Assembly (NCBI GenBank): GCA_964034945.1
Contig: OZ035960.1
Span: 15,533,403 to 15,597,402 of the forward strand
Reading direction: 5' to 3'
From: Chrysopilus asiliformis
Lineage: Eukaryota > Arthropoda > Insecta > Diptera > Rhagionidae
Length of the DNA stretch: 64,000 nucleotides
Numbering within the stretch: the first letter of the stretch is position 1; each line of letters starts with the position of its first letter. Under the pieces are notes generated by a model. That model worked only from the letters and a program-made list of their open reading frames with translations, did not search any database and was not told the origin of the DNA. Position numbers and translations under genes: made by a program. This document shows, one piece after another, positions 1 through 10,862 of this stretch.

Positions 1-1014
1 TAAACATAATAAACTCGATGCTAGAAACTTTGAAAAACTTTACAATAGACGCTATGGAAAACTTTTCACTCATCGTCAATCCTTAAGATGCTTTTCGACA
101 ACGATGTTGGGTTTTACTTGAACCATCGGAAACGTTACGATGGGGAAAATTCTTCCAACTATAGCAGATATTTTCACTATGCGCTAAAATGAAACTATAA
201 ATGGTAAGCCACAGACTGTATTAAAACTCATTTTGTGAGCGATACATAATTTCGCATCTTACTACATTATGGTTAAAATAAGAAAGAGATACACTCTATA
301 TATTTTCCACATTCTCACCCTTTGGTGCGCCAACATGTTACACCCTCTGTAGAATGAATATAAACTTCTAAGGTGGTTTCCTTTGCGCACACATGAAACG
401 GTTGGATGATTTGCAATTAAGGTGCAACATACGCTCTAAAACACATCAATTATGAGTGAATTGAAACCGTACAAAAGTGTTTCGCGTTCGTATTTTTGAA
501 TTTTTGGTTAAAGTGCTTTCATCAAGTACAGCCATAGCATTGAGAACGGATGCAGATTGCATGCACACAAGTGGAAGATTAGAAACAAATTTACGTATGT
601 TACACAAAAATGGAAAATTATTCGGCGGCTTTTTTCTTTATTCTCTAGAACTAAGTTGATTAAATACTTTATTACGATTACAAAATAGCTAGATTGTTTT
701 TATACAAAACTTCATCAAAAAATTCAAATTAATAAAATGCAAACATATCCTGAGGTTTTTTTTTGAGAATTGAGGTAATAAAACTCTTCGAAGGCCAGCA
801 ATTTTTGAAAATTTTTGTGCATTTCTCACATATAAGAAAGATATTGAAATCATACGTGTTGGTTCGTATATATGTATGTAACGACAATTGTAAGATCAAC
901 TTCTAGCAGGAAACCTTATCCGATTTTTATTCAGTTTTTGCATTCCTACGGAACACGATTTTGCAAAAAACGAACCGTTGTCGAGATAATCGCATAAATC
1001 TTTTCAATTTGTGT

Positions 1015-1030
1015 GGGGGGGGGGGGGGGG
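1015..1030. repeat. Run of 16 G
   Basis: Sixteen consecutive G interrupt AT-rich sequence. It is a likely polymorphic or error-prone homopolymer. Confidence 0.95.
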
Positions 1031-1350
1031 TAAGGAGTGGTCAGAGTCGTCAGAAGTTTGATGTAAGTTCTATAGAATCATATTATAAACACTTTTGTCT
1101 AAATATTTTTTTATAAAAAAAAACAAGCCGTTTTCGAGAAAATTGTAAAAATCTTTTAGATTCGTTTGGGAGAATGGGAGGAGGGGGGGTGGTTCAATTT
1201 TTCCCATTTTCGGAAGGGGTTTATCTTTTGATAAAAGCCTGTTCTATGCCAAATTCCAACTTTCTACCTCAGTGTTTTTATACAAAAATATTTGAAAACT
1301 CGAGATTCAAATGTTTCTGGATGCAAAAAATTCTACGTTATACTTAATTA

Positions 1351-1643
1351 TATAATTATATTCAACATATCGTCGGCTAAAAGTGAAATTGTGCTAAGTC
1401 AATTTGGTATAATTTTCCAGAAGAGCAATGAAAACCTTGTTAAATCGTTTTAATTCTCTTTCAATGGCACTGAGTTTTCTTTAAATGAGAAAAATTGGGC
1501 TCAGTTTTCTTTAAATGAGACTCTGTTTTCTTTAAATGAAAATTAAAATTATTTAACAAGGTTTTTTATTGTTCTTCTGTCAAATTTGGTATAATGGACT
1601 TAGCACAATTTCACTTTTAGCCAACGATATGAGGTTCAATTAT
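1351..1643. repeat. Fold-back repeat with arms of about 90 bp and a central tandem triplet
   Basis: The segment starting near 1366 (catatcgtcggctaaaagtg) recurs inverted ending near 1632 (cacttttagccaacgatatg). The two arms match imperfectly over about 90 bases. Between them the phrase ttttctttaaatgaga, or a close variant, occurs three times in tandem (about 1470-1540). This looks like a non-autonomous fold-back or MITE-type element. No convincing target-site duplication was found, so the class is open and the outer limits are approximate. Confidence 0.6.
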
Positions 1644-2089
1644 GTAAGAAAGGTATCATCTCATCGTTAGGTGTAATAAGTTGTATTTTTTTTAAATTAA
1701 TATCAGCGCAAAAATTAACCAGAGTGTTTTAAAGTTGAGCAATTTCTCTTAATTTCCTGTATAAAACGACAAAAATCGTGTAAAACGACAATAAAAATTT
1801 CCTTCCATTTTCATATTTAAATCATGATAAAAATGAAATTTAACGCTGTCAATCGATCGTTCAATAAATTACTTCCATTAAATCGGACCCATGCACGTGT
1901 ATATTGTTGTTCGTTATTGAATTTATAAAGGTCAACAATGCCTAAAAAATATGTTATCAATTTTCCTTTTGTCGCCATGAAATGAACTCAATAACTTAAA
2001 TTAGCCAAATTTTCACCAATTTATATTCAAACAAATACCGATGTAAAATTAATGCGCTACACCTCTGTACGTAATTGACACCTATTTAA

Positions 2090-2380
2090 CCCATTCGGTA
2101 TTTTGATGCCATATGGCAACGCAGTTAAAAGTTGCTAAAAAATTTGAATTGACTTATATTTATATATTTTCAAACACTCTATTCTCATTCAGTGCATCTT
2201 TAAGTGCATTTGTGACCCAATTTTGATTAGTTGAGTAAAAATCTGGACTACAGTGAACGTATTTGTGGAAAATTAAAAATTTTCGATTTTTTTAAAATGA
2301 ATACTGATAGCTTAAACACCATTAATTTGTATAGAGAGTATTTTTAACCCCCATAGAAAAAAAAACATGTACCGAACGGG
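2090..2380. mobile_element. piggyBac-type MITE, copy 1 (TTAA duplication)
   Basis: A 291-bp element is flanked by TTAA at 2086-2089 and 2381-2384. Its ends are inverted repeats: CCCATTCGGTA on the left and TACCGAACGGG read inverted on the right. TTAA duplication and a CCC start are hallmarks of piggyBac elements. It has no coding capacity. A second copy lies inverted at 44405-44702, sharing the interior phrases around TGATGCCATATGGCA and the CATGTACCGA end. Confidence 0.85.
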
Positions 2381-2599
2381 TTAATAAGAGTTTTCATATA
2401 TCCATCCATAGTTATGATGGAATTCTGCTGGACCAATTTAAATGATTCTCTTTTTAATCGAAAGATATGTAGATTCGCAGAAAAATCTTATAAGTCGCGA
2501 TTTTCACTTTAGTCTACTCTTTATTTGCTTTCAATTTTCTAGCAACAATAAAAAACGTTGCAACATAAAATTAGTTATTAATATGTAGAAAGCCTATAC

Positions 2600-2960
2600 T
2601 CAATAATTAGAGGACTGTATGCCAGTGACGTTAATCGGCTATTCAAAAGAAGCGAGCGAAAGAATTTCCTAAATTTTTACAAATTATTTCCAAAATAATT
2701 TCAGGGACGAAAAAGCGATTGGGAAGATTCATAAAGGTCCTGTAAGGATAATGCGAGTAGCCCTTTTCCCCTTTATTTTAGGGAAACTAGTAATATGGGA
2801 TATTGACATCCCTAAAAATGAATCTATTGTCAAACTTTTAAAATCTTTACCCCAGGGGAAAACGATATTTCCTTAAAAATTGCTGAGAAAGTGTTTTTTG
2901 TTCAAAAAAAAATCCACAATTCTAAATCGTAGATAAAATTTCGTCAGTTGACAACCGAAA
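2600..2960. repeat. Degraded intronic repeat family, fragment
   Basis: This is one of about ten diverged fragments of an old family. Landmarks are a caaat.atttccaaaat segment with 'aggggcgaaaaagcgattg', then 'gcaaatatccttttcccgttta..cgggaaaa', 'ggg..taatcacaaatct' and a loose 'gttga.gaaagtgattt' tail. Other fragments: about 8460-8790, 13500-14090 (split by a MITE), 15640-15770, 38230-38400, 40990-41240, 42000-42150, 47390-47520 and 58740-58950. The class is unknown and boundaries are approximate. Confidence 0.5.
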
Positions 2961-2980
2961 TCCGCTAAGTCACTTTTTAT

Positions 2981-3521
2981 ACCCGTATGGTGAAACCAAA
3001 GGGTATATTAACTTTGCCTTACCGTTTGTAACGCCAAGATCCCGTCATCGCACAAAAAAATGAATTACACCAGTGTGTTTAGAATGATAAAAATATTTGA
3101 TTTTTGCATGTCCGTCCGTCTGTCTGTCCGTCTGTCTGTGGCGCGGATTGCGGGCGCACGGATTGAGCTAGAGACTTGAAATTTTGCGCAGATCCGTTTT
3201 TCGTAAAATGCGAGGCCAAGTTCGTTAATGGGCAAAAATGGACCATTAGGGGGGGTACCCCCCATACGAACGAAAACGGTTTTTGTGAATATCTCAAAAA
3301 CTTATCAAAAAAGTGCAAGAACAAAAGTTATTTAGGATATGATTCTACATAAAACTCCCATACATCAAAATCCGATTGGAATAAATTTTAAAAAATCTTA
3401 TTGGAAAGTTTGACTTCAAATTGGATTTTTGTTATAACTGTTCGAATTTTGATACGAATAATCACCATACGGGTCTCCAATGATTGCCAGATTGGCAATT
3501 ATAGCTTTTGTTATGTTTTGT
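2981..3521 (+). mobile_element. Helentron/DINE-1-like element, copy 1 (full form)
   Basis: Layout: ACCCGTATGGTGAAACC at the left, a GTCY microsatellite at about 3111-3140 (gtccgtctgtctgtccgtct), then TCACCATACGGG at 3462-3473, which is the inverse of the left end. A short hairpin follows (attgcca-gat-tggcaat, 3483-3499) before the end at about 3521. Subterminal inverted repeats, a microsatellite and a hairpin near one end are the known plan of DINE-1/Helentron-type elements, and (GTCY)n is known from the related dipteran mini-me elements. Three more copies lie in the window on the opposite strand. The small open frames inside are not genes. Confidence 0.65.
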
Positions 3522-4869
3522 TATTAAAACTACGTAAACGAGTGTTTTTTGTTGAAACCTCCGTGTCACCGCAATTCTTTTTTCAAGTCCAAAATTACAA
3601 ACATTTTTTATTACAAACTTAAAATGTTCAGGCAATCAACATTTTTGACTTAAACCAACAACGACGCAGGTCGACATTTAAATATTTGAATTTCGGGGAG
3701 TTAAAATAACAAAAAAAAAACTAAATTAATTTTCTCTCGGGCTACAAAATATGAAATCTTTAAATTCTCTGACTGGAGACTCGATTTCCAATAACATGAA
3801 ATTGTTTCATGGCAAATAAAATCTGATTTGAAATTCTAAAACATTGAAAGCAATATCCCAAATGAAATCCCGGCTATCAAACATTCCTGTTAATCATGCA
3901 TTTGAAGACAGGACTTACTTTGAATTCATTGTGACATGATGGACAAGACCTTAATTTGATCGCAAAACATCAATGAAATTGTTTTCTTTTTATTTTCAAC
4001 CATTAGTTTGTGTACACAAATTCAAAATGCGAATAATATACATACCGACAAGCGTATAGATTCGAAAATACATGAATAAATACTGGGTAAAAGGAGTCTC
4101 AAGGAAAGGGCGGTCAGACTAAACAACCGGATTTTTCTAGCCAAGTTAAATTCATTTTACGGTGAAATCAATGGAAAAGCTTTTTGGGTCTTGTTTTCAT
4201 CAGATGTCAAATAAAGTTAAGCTCAATGAACCAATACAGCGACAGTATTGAGAAACAAGACGAAGGTGAATGATGCGAAACATGAGTGTGGTTATTACCG
4301 ATTTAGAAGCTTTTCGTTTGAATTAAATCAGGCTGAGGATCACATTGCGAATTTTTAGCTTTAAATCTCGTACGTTCGTTTATTTTGTACCACCCACTGT
4401 GAAGGATTTAACCAAAAAAAAACAGAGGTAGGTACTTGTTGAGAAAATACACCCCATCTGGCAGAGTGTGGATATTTTCTAAAACGTCAAGGACGTTCAG
4501 TTCTTCTGTATCTCGTGCCCATCAGTGTCGTTCTGAATAAGGTTCCAGTTTTTTTTTAAATGTTTTTACATCTAGCCCAATAGTATTTCACTCAAGCATT
4601 CCTTCGAATTTAATTCTCCATACGAAATATCTGTAGAAAATCAAATATCTAAATCCATTCCCACTTTTTACACACCATATGTACCACTCTTTTAGCATCG
4701 CACTGAATCCTGACACTCAAGTCTGTATATACAAGCATCGGGAAACCTGACCTCATTCCCTGTTTGATTTCCTTTTTGTGGGTTTTTTGACGGCTTCTTG
4801 GGTAGCAAACTAAGCTTTTTACGAAACTTCAGTGTTCAAAAATAAACTTTTATATTTGATTTTTGTTAG

Positions 4870-5073
4870 GACGACCGCAACCTCAGGTTCGGTGGTTGGT
4901 CAATGGACTCCTGGTGGACAATCAATATGAGCACAATTCAGGCGATGTCATCGAAAATCGTTTACTGTGGCCATCGGTGCAAAGGACGGATTTGCATTCG
5001 GTATTCACATGTCAAGCGGTCAATACAGTATTGGTTAAGCCAAAGGAGAAAAGTTTCATTCTCGATATGCACT
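4870..5073 (+). CDS. Side-family exon 1 (visible): second half of Ig2
   Basis: This exon encodes GRPQPQVRWLVNG... through ...SFILDMH, about 68 residues. It carries the core tryptophan (VRWLVNG) and the second cysteine (SVFTCQAVN) of an Ig domain; the first cysteine belongs to an exon upstream of the window. The acceptor is ttttgttag|GA. The first two bases complete a codon begun in the missing exon, and the exon ends one base into a codon at the donor T|gtaagt. The next intron is only 110 bp. In Sidestep proteins this region lies in the extracellular part, where the N-terminal Ig domains contact Beat partners. Good match to the family; no frameshift or stop. Confidence 0.9.
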
Positions 5074-5183
5074 GTAAGTAATTTCTTTTTATTCAATCTC
5101 TCAAAATATTTGGAATTTTTGGATGTTTGCCAAGTACTAAGGAATTTCGGAAACAATTTAAAGTTGTTATTTGATTTTTACAG

Positions 5184-5329
5184 TGAAACCACTCACAGTA
5201 AAAATAATTAGTCCGCCGCCATCGATGGTTGCCGATCGAAGATACGAAGTGATATGCGAAAGCACAGGATCTCGACCGAATGCCATAATTACATGGTATA
5301 AGGGAAAACGTCAACTCCGAAGGACCAAG
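5184..5329 (+). CDS. Side-family exon 2: first half of Ig3
   Basis: The exon encodes LKPLTVKIISPPPSMVADRRYEV... ending ...WYKGKRQLRRTK, about 49 residues. It contains the first Ig3 cysteine (RYEVICES) and the core tryptophan (AIITWYKG). The acceptor is ttgatttttacag and the donor is AAG|gtacta. The first two bases complete the leucine codon split with the previous exon, and the exon ends on a whole codon. Ig3 continues in the exon at 7187. Extracellular; a structural spacer or ligand-contact module in the family. Confidence 0.92.
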
Positions 5330-5455
5330 GTACTAGTTTAAGTTTTTATATTCAAAATTATGGTTATCAAAAAATTTTAACATGTGCAAGAACAAAAATG
5401 AGTAACATGTGCAAGATTCGAGTGGCATGAAGTTTTATTGACAGAATTTTATTAT

Positions 5456-6700
5456 TACTTTCTTCGGCTATAGAGGGAAAGTATTGTATTTATGACCAAT
5501 ACCGACTCAAGAACGGGGGCCGAGCCGATAGAAACTTTCTGATCAGTACGAAATACGTTTCAGGCTAAATTATGAGGATGTCCGTGCATCTGTCTGTCGG
5601 TCTGTTTGTCGGTCGGCCTGTCTGTCTGTGGGTCTGCTGGTCTTTCTGTGGGTCTGCTGGTCTCTCCATTCTACGTATCTTACGAAATACGTTTCAGGCG
5701 AAATTATGAGGATGTTCGTGCAGCTGTCTGTCGGTCTTTTTGTCGGTCGGCCTGTCTGTCTGTCGGTCTGTTGGTCTGTCCATAACTCGAGAACGCGTGA
5801 CCTACCGATTTGTAATTTTTTGTAAATGAGTTTTTCGGAAATCGTAGTTTTCTATCAATTTTTGGAACAGTAACGTTAGCTATAAAGGGTACCTCCCAAA
5901 AATAATTTTTTTTTGAAAAAATATACATATAACAAAAAGGACATAAAATTTTTCGCATTTTTTTTTTTGCTTTAGTGGTATCTTTAACGGTTCTCAAAAT
6001 ATTTGAAAAAATTAAGTTTTTTGAAAATTTCTCGAAAACTATGCTTTTACCAAAAATGGCATTTATGGAAAACGGCATATAACCTTTGAAGTAGTGATGT
6101 CAAATTTTTGGAAAAAACCGGTTTTCGGTTAAACCGGTTCTTAAGACTTCGGTTTAAACCGGGTCCAAAAAACCGGTTATTAAAACACCGAAAAACCGTT
6201 TTGTTCAAATTGGGTAGGTTAGGTATTAGACGCAACAAATACACTATAATACAAACAAAAGACATGAAGTGCCATTTAATCCATTAGGAGGCCATAAATG
6301 GCACAATATAATATTGTATTTGGTCTAGAGTGCCTAAAAAGAAGTCTTTCTAACAAACCAGTTGCACGAAAATTGGTTTAAAATTATTTTTCCGTACAAA
6401 AAAAATGATCGGTTTTTTGAACGGTTTTTGGCTTTAAAAAAACACCGGGTATAACCGTGCAAAAAAAACACAGAAAAAAACCGGTTAACCGAAGCAAAAA
6501 CACCGGTTTTAACCGGTTTTTTTTGACATCCCTACTTTGAAGGAAAAAAATTTTTCCTTAATGGTTTAACAACTGTTTTTACGTATCTTTAGCGGTTCTC
6601 GAGATATTTGAAAAAATATTATTTTCTACATATTTTTTCCCGAAGCTATTGCAGAGGAAAGTTTTGTGGTGATCACAAACTGATATTTTTTGCTAATATT
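5456..6700. repeat. GTCY-microsatellite repeat, second family, interrupted by a hAT MITE
   Basis: It begins actttcttcggctatagagg with an immediate hairpin (actttc..gaaagt). It contains two successive blocks of gaaatacgtttcaggc.aaattatgaggatgt followed by ctgtctgtcggtctg-type microsatellite (5547-5665 and 5673-5785), so an internal duplication. A diverged single-block copy lies at about 44018-44380. The plan recalls mini-me/DINE-type elements but the sequence differs from the CCCGTATGG family. No protein is encoded. The right limit is approximate. Confidence 0.55.
6092..6534. mobile_element. hAT-type MITE with perfect 8-bp target duplication
   Basis: A 443-bp element is flanked on both sides by CTTTGAAG (6084-6091 and 6535-6542). 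Its ends are TAGTGATGTCAAA and, inverted, TAGGGATGTCAAA. The interior is rich in ACCGGTT and AACCGGTTTT motifs from both ends. An 8-bp duplication with short inverted ends is diagnostic of hAT elements. It has no transposase. It sits inside the GTCY repeat at 5456-6700 and is therefore younger than it. Confidence 0.9.
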
Positions 6701-7186
6701 TTCCAAAACCCGTAATAAAGATATATAATTTTTTTAAACAAAATTACTTTATGGAAGCTAATTGATATTGAAACTTCACAAAAAAATCATGAAAAGCCAG
6801 CATCATGGATGGAATTTTCATCAAATGCCTTCCACAGATTAACGTTGACCTATTAGAAAACTTTTCATTCAAAAGAAAGTTACAAATTTACGTAAAAACT
6901 AAATAAAAGCAGCGTAAAGTGACAAAGTATTTTACAGATGTCCAACTATTCGCCAAAAGTTTTAAAAGTTTTTTCATTAACAATTTCAGTACATTCAGGT
7001 TCGCTGATTCATGTTTCATGAAACTTTTGAATTTCTTTCATTCTGTAAAATGGCTTAATATTTTAAATGGTTATATTATGTTAAAAATTGTTGAATAGTA
7101 CTTGAAGACATTATTCATAAAAAATGAGTAAAATCTGTATAAAAATATTCACCAACAAACTTTTGTAAATTTTTATTTATTAACAG

Positions 7187-7331
7187 GACGATATTCTGAA
7201 TAACACAACAAGGTCTGAATTGAGTTTTGTGCCAACCACCGATGATGATGGAAAATCGATAACATGTCGATCGGAAAACCCAAACGTAAATGGACTATTT
7301 TTGGAAACATCGTGGAAACTAAATGTAGTAT
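7187..7331 (+). CDS. Side-family exon 3: second half of Ig3
   Basis: The exon encodes DDILNNTTRSELSFVPTTDDDGKS... ending ...ETSWKLNVV, 48 residues plus one base. It has the D.DG..ITC motif of the Ig F strand, with the second Ig3 cysteine (SITCRSEN), and an N-glycosylation-type site (NNTT). The acceptor is ttattaacag and the donor T|gtaagt. Phase 0 entry and phase 1 exit fit both neighbours. It is followed by the largest intron of the window, 20.4 kb. Confidence 0.93.
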
Positions 7332-7913
7332 GTAAGTAATAGCGAATTTTTTATACAAAAATTGTTTTTTTTTTCATTTTGAATTTCAGAGAAAATTGAT
7401 TTTTGTACATTACTTTGATCGAACATGATTACACCTACGATTTTATATGCAAATACAAAAATTAAAAAGAAGTAAATATCATTGAATGAAACGCCGTCTA
7501 ACACAAAAAAAAACATCTGCTATTAAATAGAAAAAATAATTTCATGTATCCTCAGTTATGAGGTTCTACCCGACCGTTTTAAGTGTATTTGGACAAAAAT
7601 CTAAAAAGTTGAGAATTTAATTTCCGTTTATTCTCAGTGAAAATGTTATAAAGGGCTTACGGCCAAGGTGTTCGTAAGGTGGTTTTAAAGTGGTAGATAG
7701 AGATATGGACTTCGCCCAGGTGAAGAAACGAGATTTCGAGTATTGCATTGAATTTGTGACTAAAAATTAAAAGCTAAAAAAACTCAAGTACTACTTCATA
7801 GTCATAAAAAATAATTTAATAAAATATTTATCGTTAATTATGTAATTTTTCCATAAAATCAAAATTTTATGTAAGGGCTTTCTGCTGTCTCATTATTCGA
7901 AACGCATGTCTAA

Positions 7914-8424
7914 TGCCGCGATCACACGACGCTGTTTTGCCAGCGGCTGGCTGCTGTTGGCTAGTAGCGCTGGCAAGTAGCTGGCAAGTAGGCTGGCTGC
8001 TGTTGGTTAGTAGCGCTGACAAGTAGCAACAGCAGCCAGCGTACTAAGAGCGTTCACACGATTTCTATTTTATTAGCGCTGGCAAGTAGCAAAACAGTGG
8101 TTTGACATTTTAATGTGGGAGATTTTTTAAATAATAAACGTTACACACAAATTTAAATAAATAAACGTACAATAACAACTTACAATAAACAAACTTTACC
8201 ACTTATCAGACTTTTGACAGCTCAGAAACCATGTGACAGGGTCACGTGATCCCTAGTAGCGCTGGCAAATTAGAACGGTCTCTACTTCACTAGCGCTGGT
8301 AAAATTCATCACGCTGCTGCTGGTAGTAAATAGCAACGCACTAAAGTTCACACGGTGCTGCTGAAACGGTTGCTACAGCCAACAACCACTAGCGCTGGCA
8401 AAACAGCAACGTGTGACAGCCGCA
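7914..8424. mobile_element. Harbinger-type MITE A (TAA duplication)
   Basis: A 511-bp element lies between TAA at 7911-7913 and TAA at 8425-8427. The ends are TGCCGCGATCACACGACGCT and, inverted, TGCGGCTGTCACACGTTGCT, both continuing GTTTTGCCAGC for about 31 bp of inverted repeat. The interior repeats tagcgctggcaa and aagtagc many times. A 3-bp TTA/TAA duplication is typical of PIF/Harbinger (Tourist-like) elements. Much more GC-rich than the host intron. No protein. Confidence 0.85.
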
Positions 8425-10065
8425 TAAGGCTTACCTAAGCGGAGTTGACATATACATTTGAAAGGGGAGCCTAAGGGCATTATATATAACGGTTTCAGAG
8501 ACGAATGTGCTGCTGGAAAATTCATAGAAGCTTTGTAATAATAATGCAAATATCCTTTTTCCCGTTTATTCTCGGGAAAATTTGCATTATGGGGCGATTT
8601 AGGTTACTAATCACAAATCTTTTGTCAAAATTTTGACATTCTTACTTTAAGTTCCTTTAAGGACTAGAACCTTTTCTCAAAAGTTGCGAAAAAAAATAGT
8701 TTTTGGAAAACAAATCCATATTTTTAAATCGTGTAAAAGAATACTTACACCCGGCAACGATGGGTTCAAATTCTAGTATTTTTTGAACCAATGAATCGAA
8801 TTTGTTGTTGTTGTTCTTTACCCTGCAAAATTTAAAATTTTCACTTTTGTATGAAAACGGTTATAAAAAGTTATTTATGAAAAGGGTGACCCGGATACCA
8901 TAAGCGGGCCGTATACGTTACAGCAACTCCCAGCCAGTGTAGAGTTTTTTTTGCATATTTAGTGATGGTTTTTTCTACTTATTGATAAATGGTAACACTA
9001 AATTGAAAAATCCCGGCTCCGGAAAAAAATTCTCAGAAACATGGGGCATGAAAGGGTTAAAATAGAAATTGAAACCACACTCTCTAGATAGATACCTGAA
9101 TAATAACAACATTAACACTATTGAAAGTTTAATGGATTTAAACAAAAGTTTTAGTTTCACAGTTTGAAGAAAAATTAAGTTACTTAAAACTTTTCAATGC
9201 AATATTAATATCAAAATTGTATGTTCTGTTTTAGCATGTACAGTAGATATTCGTATATTGCATTGAAAAAGCTCATACAAATTACAGAAAAAAAATCTCT
9301 GCAATCCGAGTAAACTGAAAGGAAGAAAGTTTTATTTCCCAACCTTGTTATCAGCAATCAAAAGTTTTGATATTGTTTTCATGTTTTTTTTTTACCTGTC
9401 AGTTTCAGCATGTGCATAACGTTCTCTACGACTGAGTGAGGTGATGTAACTTTCGGATCAAATTCCTACAATTCATTGAACAATATCATGTAAAATGAGT
9501 TCATGACACCTGGGAAGGAATAGGTGACGTTTCAAATAAATGTGCATTGAATCAAAAGTGATTTTACCATTGAGTTTGGTTGAAATCTGGTTAGGGAATG
9601 GGTAGAAGATTTTTACATGGAATGAGTTCCAAATTCACGGAAATTCAGATTTGCTACCATTTGGCAAGAACTTTTATATAATGCAGGCGAAACTCATGAA
9701 TTTGTAATCGGACTGAATGGAAATTGATTTCGAACATGGAAAATAAAAATTGGATTTGCAGCACCGTTGATGTGCACAAGGGAACTTATATTTAGTATAA
9801 GCAGTTTCCTGAAGCGACAACTTTTGGGAACTAAAAAGCGAACATTTGCCGTTTAACTGGAATAGATGAGAAACTTCACTCCTGATGAGTTTTTTTTTTC
9901 GTTTTCGAAAATTTAAAGCTTTTATTTTCCCATTAATTTTGCACCTCGAGAAAATACATTTATAGATTACTCCATTTTTTGTTTGATTTATACCAATGTG
10001 GAAATTACAGCAACTATTTTTAAAAGTACATCAAATGGCAAATTGTTTTCGCTATGCTTTAGAAC

Positions 10066-10400
10066 AGGGGTGTCCAACCTTTCAGCTTTCGTGGGCCACA
10101 TTGGGAGAAGACGAGTTGTATTGGGACACAAATAAAATATACTAACCCTAAAGATAGCTGATTAGAAAAAACGTATGTCTCAGAGGGGCCGGAACAGTCC
10201 CGGATTTAGGCATGTTATCCTGGCGTCCCGGAAACTAAGTTTTTGCCCAAGAATCATGAAATCTAGTTTTGTAATTTCTTAATTACTAAAAAAAATGGAA
10301 ACCAATATGTTTTATTGAATAATTTTCAGTAGTGAGATGCTTGTGCCTAAAAGTTTTGCCTGCGGCGCAATTTTTGTTGTATTTTGAAAGCTTAAAACAC
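10066..10400. mobile_element. hAT end fragments (two adjacent)
   Basis: CAGGGGTGTCCAACCTTTC followed by gtgggccacattggg at 10066-10106 closely resembles a common hAT terminus. About 120 bases on, cagtcccggatttaggcatg with tggcgtcccgg, and later gcctgcggcgcaatttttg, resemble a second hAT-type end also seen around 58955-59770. No duplication or opposite end could be placed, so these are treated as remnants. Confidence 0.45.
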
Positions 10401-10507
10401 ACATACAATTTTTTTTATAGATATAATCACAAAAAAAAATTGTAACAAACCCTCCCCAAATCAATTTAAAAGGTATTGTGTTCGCAGACGGACGGACAAA
10501 CGTAAAA

Positions 10508-10862
10508 CCCGTATGGTGATATTCGTATCAAAATTCGAACAGTTGTATCAAAATTCCATTTTGAAGTCAAACTTTCCAATAAGATTTTTTTAAATTTATT
10601 CCAATCGGATTTTGGTCTATGGGAGTTTTATGTAGAATCATATCCTAAATAACTTTTGTTCTTGCACTTTTTTGATAAGATTCACCGTTTTTGAGATATT
10701 CACAAAAAACGATTTCGTTCGTATGGGGGGTACCCCACCCTTCCCTAACGGCCCATTTTTGCCCATTAACGAACGTAGCCTCGCATTTTATGAAAAACGA
10801 ATCTGCGTAAAATTTCAAGTCTCTACCTCAATCCGTGCGACCGCAATCCGCGCCACAGACGG
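10508..10862 (-). mobile_element. Helentron/DINE-1-like element, copy 2 (truncated)
   Basis: It starts CCCGTATGGTGATATTCG and matches the interior of copy 1 in reverse through catttt.tgaaaaacg..ctgcg and aatccgcgccacagacgg. It stops there, lacking most of the microsatellite and the far end. The hairpin-side tail is also missing. A stray gacggacggac tract lies just before it at about 10486. Confidence 0.6.

Larger units (their letters stand above)
1..4869. other. Intron or upstream sequence before the first visible exon
   Basis: No coding segment could be supported. Exon 1 of the visible set begins with two bases of a split codon, so at least one coding exon lies further upstream. No first half of Ig2 (with its first cysteine) was found here, so it is probably outside the window. 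The stretch holds a run of 16 G at 1015-1030, a fold-back repeat, a TTAA-flanked MITE, a fragment of the degraded 'GCAAATATCC' repeat family (about 2600-2960) and a Helentron-like element. 3522-4869 shows nothing recognisable. The acceptor (ttttgttag) ends at 4869. Confidence 0.6.
5330..7186 (+). other. Intron between the two Ig3 exons, filled by repeats
   Basis: This 1.86 kb intron is dominated by a GTCY-microsatellite repeat (about 5456-6700) into which a hAT MITE (6092-6534) has inserted. About 6700-7180 is AT-rich with nothing recognisable. It ends at the acceptor tttatttattaacag. Confidence 0.8.

Noticed and set aside
3111..3140. GTCY tract considered as a CRISPR-like or regulatory array
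   Set aside because: It is a simple microsatellite inside a mobile element in a eukaryotic genome; no spacers.
3065..3265. Repeated short proteins with 'GGTPPNGPFLPINE' in several places
   Set aside because: The same frame appears in each Helentron-like copy. It is too short, includes the microsatellite, and has no start conservation; a by-product of repeat similarity.
5704..6078. 124-codon frame on the - strand ending in a T/D/R/Q-rich repeat
   Set aside because: The repeat is the GTCY microsatellite read in frame; part of a mobile element, not a gene.
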